Source: Euglena gracilis (taxonomy: Eukaryota; Euglenida; Euglenophyceae; Euglenales). From it: DNA of 64,000 bases. Under the pieces are notes generated by a model. That model was not told the origin of the DNA. It ran no database searches and saw nothing but the letters and a program-made list of their open reading frames with translations. The stretch covers positions 29,581,471-29,645,470 of the forward strand of contig CP154955.1 of NCBI GenBank assembly GCA_039621445.1. The letters are read 5' to 3'. The position numbers and the translations under genes were made by a program. Positions 22,298 through 31,089 of the stretch are shown piece by piece (positions within the stretch are counted from its first letter, which is position 1; each line of letters opens with the position of its first letter).

Positions 22298-25200
22298 GTG
22301 GATGTGGATTATTGTCAATACTCCGACTGGGGGTACAAAAAGCCAACGCGAATCTGGGGAAGCCCAGATATTCTGCAAGTGCGGGGAAGGCTGTGTGACG
22401 GGAGAACATGTCCCAACCTAATCCCAGGGCAGAAGGGTCACCGGGTGAAAATCTCCAACACGACGAGTATTTCCAGAAACAAAAAGTATCGAATTCCAGA
22501 AAAACTGATCCAAGATTTGGCTGGTTGGAGAGATGAACAAAACACACAGGAGCCTGCGGCACAGCCAAAAAGTCCACGGAGACACCATGAAAACGTTCAC
22601 CTGCCAAAACGGTTGCTTGGGCCAGCATCGGAACGGCTGTTGGGACAGGTGGTGAAACGGGGGAAGTCCAAACAACTTTTGATTGGCATTCGTGCGGTCT
22701 GCCCGAACGGTGAAACGGTGGACCTCAAGGCCCTCGTGGACACAGGGGCCCAAACCAACCTGATCAGAAAAGACCTTCTACCCCCAGGAGCCTTCACGGT
22801 GTCAAACCACCCCTTGGCCCTCGTCACTGCCGACGGCACACGGATGGGGGGAGGGTTGCATGAAACGACACTAACACTGAAATTCACGGCCCAGATTTTC
22901 AACCAAGACAACACAAGGGAATGGACAACCACGGGGACCTTCCACGACGCGGCAATCCAGGTGGATGCCATTTTGGGGTATCCCTGGATGGAGCAACACC
23001 ACTTAGGGGTTTTTCCACACCTACATTCACTGGCCCTGATAGGGGAACCATTGCTCCTGCTGACAAGTTGGAAAGGGGTAAGAGAACGGGAACAGGGTGA
23101 CAGAAAAATTTTGAAGAAAATCAGCAAGGTGCGGGCCATGAACCTGCAGGTGCCTGCAGAAGCAGGTGAAACGGAAGAATTTTTGTTTGAAGACGAAACA
23201 GTTTTGGAAAATCTGGCCCAGCATCTGGAAACCAGAAAACGCAAAGCCCCACAGGGGGTCCAGGGAGTGATAGCCGTGCCTGAAGGGCAGGCTGTGGAGG
23301 GAGACAGGGTGACAGATTTGGTCGCAAAGCTGCGCAAAGACTACGAGGGAGTGGTGTTGAGGGACAAGATCTACCCAAACCCCCCTGAACGTGGTCCACT
23401 GGGTTTCGGGAAAATAGAACTCAAACCTGGGACGGTGGCAAAGAAACAAAGACCCATCCACATGACCGGAGAACGCCGACAGGCACTCCTGGACATGGTC
23501 GACGAGTGGGTCAGGGATGAAAAGGTGGAGGATGGGAGAAGTGACTGGTCCAGCCCCACGTTCGTGGTGGCCAAGAAAGGGGGAAAGTGGAGGGGGGTGG
23601 TGGATTTCAGGGCCCTGAACGAGGCCACAGTGACAGACGCACACCCCCTCCCCCGGATCGAAGACATCTTGGTCCAACAGGGTCAACGGGCAATGTACAG
23701 TGTGTTGGACCTAAAAGATGCTTTCCATCAGGTACCCATGAGAAAGGAATCCCGACCCTACACCTGCTGTAGTACACCAAGAGGAACGAAGCAGTGGAAA
23801 GTAGTGGTGATGGGGATGAAAAAGAGAGTCCCAATTTTCCAGAGGGTCATTGAATACAGCCTGGAGGAGGTCGCAGACATTGCCAACCCCTACGTAGATG
23901 ACATCATTGTAGGCACAGTTTGGCAAGGAACGGAAGAGGCAACAATCCTCCAGCACGACAAGGACATCCGCAGAGTCATGGAGGCACTCAAGAAACAGCT
24001 GCTTGTAGCCGACATCAAAAAATGTAAGTTTTTTGTGCATGAAGTGGAATTCTGCGGACACATCCTGGGGGGAGGACAACGGAGACCGGCCCCAGGAAAA
24101 CTGATGGCCCTGGAAAAGTGGGAAGAACCGAAAACCATCACAGCCCTCCGCGCCTTCCTGGGATTCACCAACTACTACTCCTCCTACATCCCAGGATACG
24201 CGGAGCTGGCAGCGGACCTGATGGAAAAACTCAAGGTGAAAAAGGAACTGGGAAAAAAGGGGAGCCAGATGCCTGTGTTTTTCGGGGAGAAGGAACGCAA
24301 GGCGTTCCAGGTCATCAAGGACAAACTGTTGGGCAGCCTCAAACTGCAAACGGTCAACCCCGACAAGCCATTCATCCTCCGAGTGGATGCCAGTGGCAGG
24401 GCTGTGGGGGCTGCCTTGGAGCAGTTTGTGGAGGATGGATTGGGGAAACCGGACACCACAACGGCACAGACCAAGGAAACGGCCCCAGTGGCATTTTGTT
24501 CACGGAAATTGGCACCGGGACAGGTCAGGACTTGGACACCACGGGACAAGGAGACATACGCGGTGATCCTGGCCCTTCAGAAATGGGCCTCATGGATCGG
24601 TATGCAACCGGTGCTGGTCCTGACCGATCACAAAGCAATCGAGTCCTGGGCCACAGAAAACCTGGACACAGCCACAGGGTTGTCGGGACGTAGGGCCAGA
24701 TGGCACGAACTCCTTTCAAAATTTGATATCACGGTGGCCTACGTACCTGGGAAGGACAACGTGGTGGCTGACGCCTTGAGCAGGTGGGCCTATCCCGCCT
24801 CACAGGCGTTTGCCGACGTCAGTGTGCACGGCAGTGAGGAGGATGACCGCCTCATGCAAGAAATAATCGAACAGGAAAGGAAGGAGGAAAGGGGCTGCTC
24901 AATGATTTCAATGAAGGAATTGCTGCGGGCACAGAAAAATTTGGGAGGCCCACCCCTCGTTGTGGCCGTCACAACAAGGGGAGGGACCAAGACTGGTGAG
25001 GATTCGGCCACAACGAGTAAAGTCACACCAGGGAAGGAGACCCCCCCAGAAAAAATTTCAAAAACTTCAAAACCCAAGGACAGGGACACCGAAGGCACAC
25101 AAGAAAAGGGAACCCCAGAAAAAGAAATGGCCGAGAGGACAGCCACAGAGGAAGACGCCCCTAGGCGAAGAACCTTGGAAGAGGACCCTGTGGACCCTCC

Positions 25201-26812
25201 AAAAACAGCAAGTCCAAGGGAGGACGGACTCGAGGACGCGCAGCGTCCCTCATCTTCGACGAGCCTGCCTGTGGGACTTCCATCAAGGGGAGTGCACGCC
25301 CCGGAGCTTCCACCGACAGGGTCGCAGTCGGTGATGGATGAGGACTGGAGGAGCGGGTACAGCGGGTGCCCCAAGTGGGGCCCTGTGCTCAAGGGGTTGG
25401 AGGATTCGGGGTTCAAAGAATGGCCTGAGGGCTTCCGATTTGAAAACGGAAGGCTCTTCAAACACGGACTCTTGTGTGTACCAAGGGATGTCATGGGGAG
25501 GGTCATCAGGGAACACCACGAAGCGGCGGGACACCCAGGGGCTGAACGGCTGTGGGATCAGATGGGTCGGTGGTTTCTTTTCGCCGACCACCAGCACGCA
25601 AAAAAACTGACCAGCAAAACGATGGGGATGTGTGAAACGTGTCAGGTGACTGAGCCGAACCATCAACCTTTCAAGTGTCCGATACAACCAACACCGGTCC
25701 CGCCCCACCTGATGGACAGCGTGGCGGTCGACCTCTTTGCACTACCGGAAACCACCTTTGAAGGGAAACGGTACGACACTTTGGCACTTTGTGTGGACCG
25801 ATTGAGTGGGTGGATGGTTGCTACCCCCCATCTTAACAAGGGTCTCACAGCAGAAAAGGTGGCCAAGGAAATGTTTCGACAGTGGGATCTGTTTGGAATC
25901 CCCTCGGTGGTGAGTTCCGACAGGGGTCCACAGTTCATAGCAGCCTGGTGGAAAACTCTGTGCGCGGCACACGGTGTAAGGGTTGCCTATGGACAGGCTT
26001 ACCACCATCAGGCGAACGGAAGGGCAGAGGTAGCCGGGCAGCAGGTAATGCGGAAACTGGCAGACGTGGGTGCAGAAAACGGTGTCCCGTGGGTGGAACT
26101 CCTCCCACGGGCCCTGAGAGCCATTCACGACGTGCCGGGTGAGGCTGGATTGTCCCCTTATGAAATTGTTTTTGGGCGACACCGACCGTTGTGTGGGATT
26201 CCGCACAAACCACAGCGGGAGGCTGAAGGTGCAACCAAATTCCTCAAGCGAATGAAGGAACAAGACAGGTGGGTGGCCCAAACGCTCAATGAAAAACTGG
26301 AGGCTCGGAAGGAGGCTGTGAACCAGAAACGACGTGAACCCCCAGCCCTTCAAATTGGTTCCAAGGTTTGGTACCAACCTGAACGACAGCCTGGAACCGA
26401 CAAGTTGGAACCCAGGTGGAAAGGGCCAGCGGTGGTTTTGGAAAGAGTGGGAGACCACTCCTATGTGGTGGAGCTTCAGCCGGGGAAGCGACAACCAGCC
26501 CACCGTTCCCAACTGAAACCACACGTGGAAGACCTTTACTCGACCACCCCCGTGCCTTTGTATTTTTGGTGTGGGAAAGCACAAGAACTGGAGGTTGGAC
26601 CCGACGAGTGGGAGGTGGAAAGGGTGCTCAACCACCGACATGAAAACGGAAAGACGGAATTTTTGGTGCGGTGGAAAGGATTTGGGCCAGAAGCGGACCA
26701 ATGGGAACCACTGGGGAATTTCTTCTTCAGAATCAACAAAGACGTAGTTGCCTATTGTGTGGAGAACGGGGTGGATTTGGACGTCAAGGAATTGTTGGAA
26801 CTGATGAAGTGA
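22298..26812 (+). CDS. pol: Pol of Element 1: methyltransferase C-terminus, protease, RT, RNase H, integrase, chromodomain
   Basis: A 1504-codon open frame, first codon GTG. Residues 1-~60 complete the methyltransferase (KKPTRIW, CDGRTC). The protease has LVDTG (D148) and ILGYPW. RT has LDLKDAFHQ and YVDD (Y532). RNase H has RVDAS (D697), KETYA and LTDH. Integrase has an HHCC zinc-binding region (REHHEAAGH, CETC) and a complete D1145-D1208-E1244 triad with 35 residues between the last two. A Lys/Pro/Glu-rich insert separates RNase H from integrase (about 24950-25320). A C-terminal chromodomain (VRWKGFGPEADQWEP) would direct insertion to marked chromatin. All catalytic residues are present. 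The frame needs an upstream +1 shift or its own initiation. Confidence 0.95.
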   Translation: MDVDYCQYSDWGYKKPTRIWGSPDILQVRGRLCDGRTCPNLIPGQKGHRVKISNTTSISRNKKYRIPEKLIQDLAGWRDEQNTQEPAAQPKSPRRHHENVHLPKRLLGPASERLLGQVVKRGKSKQLLIGIRAVCPNGETVDLKALVDTGAQTNLIRKDLLPPGAFTVSNHPLALVTADGTRMGGGLHETTLTLKFTAQIFNQDNTREWTTTGTFHDAAIQVDAILGYPWMEQHHLGVFPHLHSLALIGEPLLLLTSWKGVREREQGDRKILKKISKVRAMNLQVPAEAGETEEFLFEDETVLENLAQHLETRKRKAPQGVQGVIAVPEGQAVEGDRVTDLVAKLRKDYEGVVLRDKIYPNPPERGPLGFGKIELKPGTVAKKQRPIHMTGERRQALLDMVDEWVRDEKVEDGRSDWSSPTFVVAKKGGKWRGVVDFRALNEATVTDAHPLPRIEDILVQQGQRAMYSVLDLKDAFHQVPMRKESRPYTCCSTPRGTKQWKVVVMGMKKRVPIFQRVIEYSLEEVADIANPYVDDIIVGTVWQGTEEATILQHDKDIRRVMEALKKQLLVADIKKCKFFVHEVEFCGHILGGGQRRPAPGKLMALEKWEEPKTITALRAFLGFTNYYSSYIPGYAELAADLMEKLKVKKELGKKGSQMPVFFGEKERKAFQVIKDKLLGSLKLQTVNPDKPFILRVDASGRAVGAALEQFVEDGLGKPDTTTAQTKETAPVAFCSRKLAPGQVRTWTPRDKETYAVILALQKWASWIGMQPVLVLTDHKAIESWATENLDTATGLSGRRARWHELLSKFDITVAYVPGKDNVVADALSRWAYPASQAFADVSVHGSEEDDRLMQEIIEQERKEERGCSMISMKELLRAQKNLGGPPLVVAVTTRGGTKTGEDSATTSKVTPGKETPPEKISKTSKPKDRDTEGTQEKGTPEKEMAERTATEEDAPRRRTLEEDPVDPPKTASPREDGLEDAQRPSSSTSLPVGLPSRGVHAPELPPTGSQSVMDEDWRSGYSGCPKWGPVLKGLEDSGFKEWPEGFRFENGRLFKHGLLCVPRDVMGRVIREHHEAAGHPGAERLWDQMGRWFLFADHQHAKKLTSKTMGMCETCQVTEPNHQPFKCPIQPTPVPPHLMDSVAVDLFALPETTFEGKRYDTLALCVDRLSGWMVATPHLNKGLTAEKVAKEMFRQWDLFGIPSVVSSDRGPQFIAAWWKTLCAAHGVRVAYGQAYHHQANGRAEVAGQQVMRKLADVGAENGVPWVELLPRALRAIHDVPGEAGLSPYEIVFGRHRPLCGIPHKPQREAEGATKFLKRMKEQDRWVAQTLNEKLEARKEAVNQKRREPPALQIGSKVWYQPERQPGTDKLEPRWKGPAVVLERVGDHSYVVELQPGKRQPAHRSQLKPHVEDLYSTTPVPLYFWCGKAQELEVGPDEWEVERVLNHRHENGKTEFLVRWKGFGPEADQWEPLGNFFFRINKDVVAYCVENGVDLDVKELLELMK

Positions 26813-26852
26813 CAAGGTCCCTTGTCTTCATCGTCCCCACGTTTCCTCACAG

Positions 26853-27326
26853 ATGCCCCGACATCGACGTCCACAACGCCAACACCTACACCAACAACCC
26901 CAACAGCACCACCCCTACTTTCAACCTCAACCCCTTCGACGCCCACCCCCTCCCCCATACCAGCCACCCCCAACCCCCGACTTCATCATCCCCACAATTC
27001 TACCCCCACCCCTACGCAAGGCCCTCGAGGCCGAGCTCCCCCCCCCACCTGCTGGAGAACGCCCACACCCACCCCTACCCAGCCTAACACCCACCCCAAT
27101 ACCACCCCAGCCCACCCCAACAACGACACCACCCCCCCGGAGGGAGCGCGGGCGCTCCGTCTGCAGCAGCCCCCGCAGCCCCCGCTCCCTCAGCCCCCCC
27201 CTCTACCTGGGGACTCCAGAGCGGAGCCCGTCCCCCCCGGCGTCGCCGACCTCCACCTCCTCCTCCGACAACGACCCGCCCCCGCGACGCCCCACCCCCT
27301 GGTACCTCCGGGACCTCTGGGGCTAG
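26853..27326 (+). CDS. Possible proline-rich ORF after pol (Element 1)
   Basis: An ATG-started 157-codon frame just after pol, rich in Pro, Ser, Thr and Arg, with SPRSPRS and TSTSSSDND stretches before WYLRDLWG and a stop. A second overlapping frame (26822-27511) is also open, because the DNA is C-rich and lacks stops. The more varied composition favours 26853-27326, but neither frame matches a family I recognise. It could be an accessory protein or just 3' leader DNA. Confidence 0.3.
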   Translation: MPRHRRPQRQHLHQQPQQHHPYFQPQPLRRPPPPPYQPPPTPDFIIPTILPPPLRKALEAELPPPPAGERPHPPLPSLTPTPIPPQPTPTTTPPPRRERGRSVCSSPRSPRSLSPPLYLGTPERSPSPPASPTSTSSSDNDPPPRRPTPWYLRDLWG

Positions 27327-27329
27327 CTC

Positions 27330-28745
27330 CCCCCCGGAGGCTCCCTTCCCCCCCCCCACCCCCATATTGGTTCGGGCTGCCCCCTCGCAGCCCCCCCCCC
27401 CTTTACCTGTCCAGAGCTCTCAGACCGTTTCTTCAACCGCAGTGGGAAGCCACACTGAACCTGGAGCACCCCCCCCCCTACGCTGAACCTGGGGTGCTCC
27501 CCCCACACTGAACCTAGGGTGCCCCCCCCCTCTCTCAGTGAGGGCCTGGGTTCCCCCCCACGGGCAGCCTAAGGTTGGGGCAGAGATTTTTTATTAAAAA
27601 AAAAAAGGGAGCGGCGCTGGGCGCCTCCCCCCCCCCCGACAAGGGACCTGGGGGGGGTCCAGTCACCAAAACCCAAAAAAAAAAAGCAAAAAGAAAAGAA
27701 AAACAAAAAAAGACAAGAAAGGAAAAGACGGGGGGCCCAGCCAACTGCCCCCCCCCCAAAACAGACCGTGGGCAGCGCTTGACGCCTGCCCCCCCCCCGG
27801 CTACGAAGGGCCTAGAGGGGGGGGGCAGCCCCGGACCTGCAAAGAAAGAAAAAGAAACCAGAACCTGGGTTTGCCACACCTGGTCTGACCCAGAGCGTAG
27901 AGGGCTCAACTGAAACCCAGCCCTCCGCTGTGCATTGTGCATTTTTCAACTACACAGACGTTTGGCGAAAGAGAGGAGGGTGGAGCGGAAAAGGGGCATT
28001 AAGGAGCCTGCTGCCCCCCCCCCCCACGCCGGACAGATCCGGGGAGCCAGGATACACCCCGGGAGTATAAAAAAGAATTGAAAACGACCTTTTTGCTGAG
28101 GTAGGCAGCGTTTGCCTGCCCCCCCCCCCGTTCAGGACCTGGACCTGGGGGGGGGTGCGCCACCGAGGCTGAAAAAAAAAAAAACTGGGGCCCAGCCAAC
28201 TGCCCCCCCCACAAAAAAAACAGACAAATAAGTTTTGGTTGTGGGCGGTGCTGGATGCCTGCCCCCCCCCGGGGACCAAACGTGGGGGAACCAGCCACCT
28301 GACCCTGAAAAAAAAAAAAGAAGAAAAAAAAAGAAGAAAAAAAAAGGGGGAAAAGAAAAACTGGCCCTGACCCAGCCTGATTTTAACCGAAAGACTCTGA
28401 CTCAGCCTTCGCTGGAATTTTGTAAAAATTTGCCCCTGACCGGCAACTGACCGCTGGGCTTGGCAGGTGGAGGCGGAACCCCCTGAACGGGAGCTGCCCC
28501 CCCCCCTTGGCAAAAAAAAAGGGAGGGGTGGTCGGCGCCTGGCACCTGCCCCCCCCCCCACACGACAAGGGACCTGGGGGACAGCCACCTGAAAAAAAAA
28601 ACCAGGCCAGCCCCGGCGCCTGCCCCCCCCCCCACGACAAGGAACCTGGGGGGGGGACAGGCACCTGAAAGAAAAAAAAACCAGGCCAGTCCCCCCCCCC
28701 CGAGGAGACCAACCTGAGACCAAACCAGCCCCCTTACAACAAACG
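27330..28745 (+). other. Homopolymer-rich 3' untranslated region of Element 1
   Basis: Runs of about 8-12 C, 7-9 G and 8-12 A recur here, with near-repeats of the phrase gacaagggacctggggg and an imperfect tandem repeat of about 80 bp at 28545-28700 (cctgcccccc...acgacaagg...ccaggccag). The C-runs and G-runs could pair or form quadruplexes. No gene is supported. Run lengths are the most error-prone part of the window. Confidence 0.7.
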
Positions 28746-28809
28746 CACTCCGCACCCCTTCCTAAGTGTGTCGAAAAGAGTTGTAGACAACTCCTTGGGA
28801 AGGGGAGTG
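28746..28809 (+). promoter_or_regulatory. Polypurine tract of Element 1 on the arm of a long hairpin
   Basis: GGGAAGGGGAG (28797-28807) abuts the 3' LTR and should prime plus-strand synthesis. CCCCTTCCTAAG (28755-28766) pairs with CTTGGGAAGGGG (28794-28805) with one G-T pair, and CACTC (28746-28750) can extend it to the LTR start. Between the arms is a 7-bp hairpin GAGTTGT/ACAACTC (28778-28793). Confidence 0.8.
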
Positions 28810-29504
28810 TGAGTCAGGGGTGCTGAGTGCCCTGGTAAGTTAGCTAACCTCAGGCGCTAACCTTAAAAGCTAACCCAGGCGCCACAGAACTAACCAGGGG
28901 ACTTGACCCAACCAGGGGCCTACTGTTTCAATGATGAAACAATTAGGATAACCCCCTCCTAACTGAATTTTAACCCCTGACCACATTTTGACCACTGACT
29001 CCCACAGGGCTCTGTCACCACTCTGGACTCAATCTGATTATCCATTTGCCATTGGCTTATCTGGTTCAAGTTTCAAGTCATTTCAAGTTTGTCAAGATTT
29101 CATTGGGAGTGGACTTTGATTATCTGGTCAAGTGTTGTGGTCAGAAGTGAAGTTTGAAGCAGGAGTTGTTGCTGCCAGTGGACCTAAGTTCCCCCGTTCG
29201 CCGGCATCGAAGACTGCTTCACTCAATCCAGCGATCAGCGATCTGACCTCGACGTGAAGGCATTTCAGTGCTTTGATCAAGACCGACAGGTGTTTTATAC
29301 CCGATTTGTGACCCCCCCAAGGACCCACCCCACAACAACCCCGAGAAGGAAAAAGTTATAACTAAGGAAAATGAAACAATTTTTAACAAAGGCCGCGCGG
29401 GGAATTGAAATTCAACTGGGCAGGGTAATCGATCCTACGCGGGGACAGGGAGACCCCACGGACCCGGAACAAGCGGAGCAGCAAAGGGGGTTGTCCCGTA
29501 CAAA
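28808..29504 (+). repeat. 3' LTR of Element 1
   Basis: 697 bp, matching the 5' LTR with three differences (near 28890, 29130 and 29367). It carries the same gag start (ATG 29371), whose frame runs off the LTR into satellite DNA and ends at 29655. That chimeric frame is a by-product, not a gene. Target copy CGTT follows at 29505-29508. Confidence 0.93.
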
Positions 29505-30090
29505 CGTTTTTCGGTCGTTTTCGGCCGAAAACGGCCGCGCCCGCGCTCCAAAAACGAGCGCTCTGCCCCGGGTAGAGGTCGGCGATCCTTTACCTGACTG
29601 TTTCGAAGGGCGCCGGCCCGACAGGCGCAATTTTGCCCGCGGCGGGCGTGCGTAAAACGCAGCAGTTACCGCCCGGGAGGCGCAAAATAGCACTTTGGCA
29701 ACGGACGCCCAAAAATACGTCGTTTTTCGGTCGTTTTCGGCCGAAATCAGCCGCGCCGGCGCTCCAAAAACGAGCGCTCTGCCCCGGGTAGAGGTCGGCG
29801 ATCCTTTACCTGACTGTTTCGAAGGGCGCCGGCCCGACAGGCGCAATTTTGCCCGCGACGGGCGTGCGTAAAACGCAGCAGTTACCGCCCGGGAGGCGCA
29901 AAACAGCACTTCGGCAACGGACGCTCCAAAATACGTCGTTTTTTGGTCGTTTTCGGCCGAAAACGGCCGCGCCCGCGCTCCAAAAACGAGCGCTCTGCCC
30001 CGGGTAGAGGTCGGCGATCCTTTACCTGACTGTTGCGAAGGGCGCCGGCCCGACAGGCGCAATTTTGCCCGCGGCGGGCGTGCGTAAAAC
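29505..30090. repeat. Satellite array, block C (about 2.7 monomers)
   Basis: Same monomer, starting CGTTTTTCGG right after Element 1 and ending gcgtaaaac at the truncated end of Element 2. Confidence 0.95.
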
Positions 30091-31089
30091 GATATATCCA
30101 ACAAAACTGGATGCTGGCTCCCAAGTGTCCTCCTCTGGCCCATACCCTTTCCAGCGAACTTTCCAATAGTGCACACCCCTGTCGACCTTGTGGTCTATTA
30201 TCTTATCGACCACAAAGTCGTCCGTTTCAGGTAATCTGGAACGGGGCTTGAAATATAGGCAGGGGATAGCTTTTCCTTCTGGGGGGCTTAGGTACGGTTT
30301 GAAGTCGTCCATATGGACGTCCTCAATCCCGTTGGGCAAGGCAACTTTATATCGCCCGCTACTACCTAACCTCTCCAAAATTTCGCATGGGGCGAGCCAA
30401 AGAGGATCTAGCTTGGAAGATTGCATGCGGGTGCGGTTATTCCGTACCCACACGCGGTCACCTGGACTATACACAGGTGTGTTGAAGTTTTGTAAAAACG
30501 ATTTCCGTTTGTTGGAATGAATTTCTGTGATACGTGATTGGACTGCAGAGCGGAGTGATTCCACTTCTGCAAACCACGTTTCACAGCTGACGCTACTTCG
30601 GGCGGGTCTCTCCGAGGGGATATCCCCTATGGCCGGAGGGTCACGTCCGAAAACAATTTTGTACAGTGAGTGTGGTATTACCAACCCTGGCAAGGTATTG
30701 ATGTAAAATAAACACCAATGAAGAACGGATAACCAATTCTTACCCGAGTCAGCCAGTGAAAGGCGAAGCATATTGACAACGGATTTCACGGCTGCCTCGG
30801 CTCTACCATTGCCTTTCGTGCGGTATATAATGGAAAAATGCTGCTCAATGCCGAGTAAACCGCACAAAGTTGTGAAAAACCGCGAAGAGATCAAGTGATC
30901 TTGATCACTCACGATTTCGTTCGGTAAACCCATTAAGCAGATGCATTTCTCCAGGAATATGGATGCCAAAATTTGGGCTGTCAACCCTGCTTTCCGGCAT
31001 GGAATGGCTACTATGTACCCACTCAGCCGACAGACGACAACAAGAACGTAATCGTAAAATTTTGTCATCTGATCCTTTGCAAGGTTCAA
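30091..31089 (-). pseudogene. pol: Integrase core and truncated chromodomain of Element 2 pol (shifted frame)
   Basis: This continues pol after a one-base frame change near 31089. It shows [10 protein letters not shown], the second integrase Asp (EIVSDQDH) and the Glu (GNGRAEAAV), then DRVWVRN and a chromodomain ([19 protein letters not shown]). Coding stops at SFVGYI, where satellite begins at 30090/30091, so the last part of the chromodomain is lost. The first integrase Asp lies in the upstream frame and is Tyr there (CMYF, TAT for GAT). Both defects would abolish integration. Confidence 0.88.

Larger units (their letters stand above)
16317..29504 (+). mobile_element. Element 1: complete Ty3-like chromodomain LTR retrotransposon with two methyltransferase-type domains
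   Basis: The element is bounded by 697-bp LTRs (16317-17013 and 28808-29504) and flanked by a 4-bp target duplication CGTT (16313-16316 and 29505-29508) within one satellite phase, so this is a single insertion. Order: LTR, primer-binding site, gag, nucleocapsid, TGA, Dam-like domain, C5 methyltransferase, protease, RT, RNase H, integrase, chromodomain, about 2 kb of proline-coding and homopolymer-rich DNA, polypurine tract, LTR. The LTRs differ at three positions by my reading, so it is young. Even so, it has two frame changes and two in-frame stops between gag and pol. The integrase-then-chromodomain order places it with Ty3/gypsy chromoviruses. Confidence 0.95.

Noticed and set aside
27535-28755. 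Minus-strand Gly/Pro/Phe-rich ORFs after Element 1 pol
   Set aside because: They are made of translated homopolymer runs (poly-Gly, poly-Phe, poly-Pro) with no varied segment.
29371-29655. A 94-codon gene starting like Gag
   Set aside because: It is the gag start within the 3' LTR running into satellite DNA.
30905-31085. C-terminal end of the Element 2 pol frame
   Set aside because: After the frameshift near 31089 the integrase motifs continue in another frame; this tail has no family resemblance.
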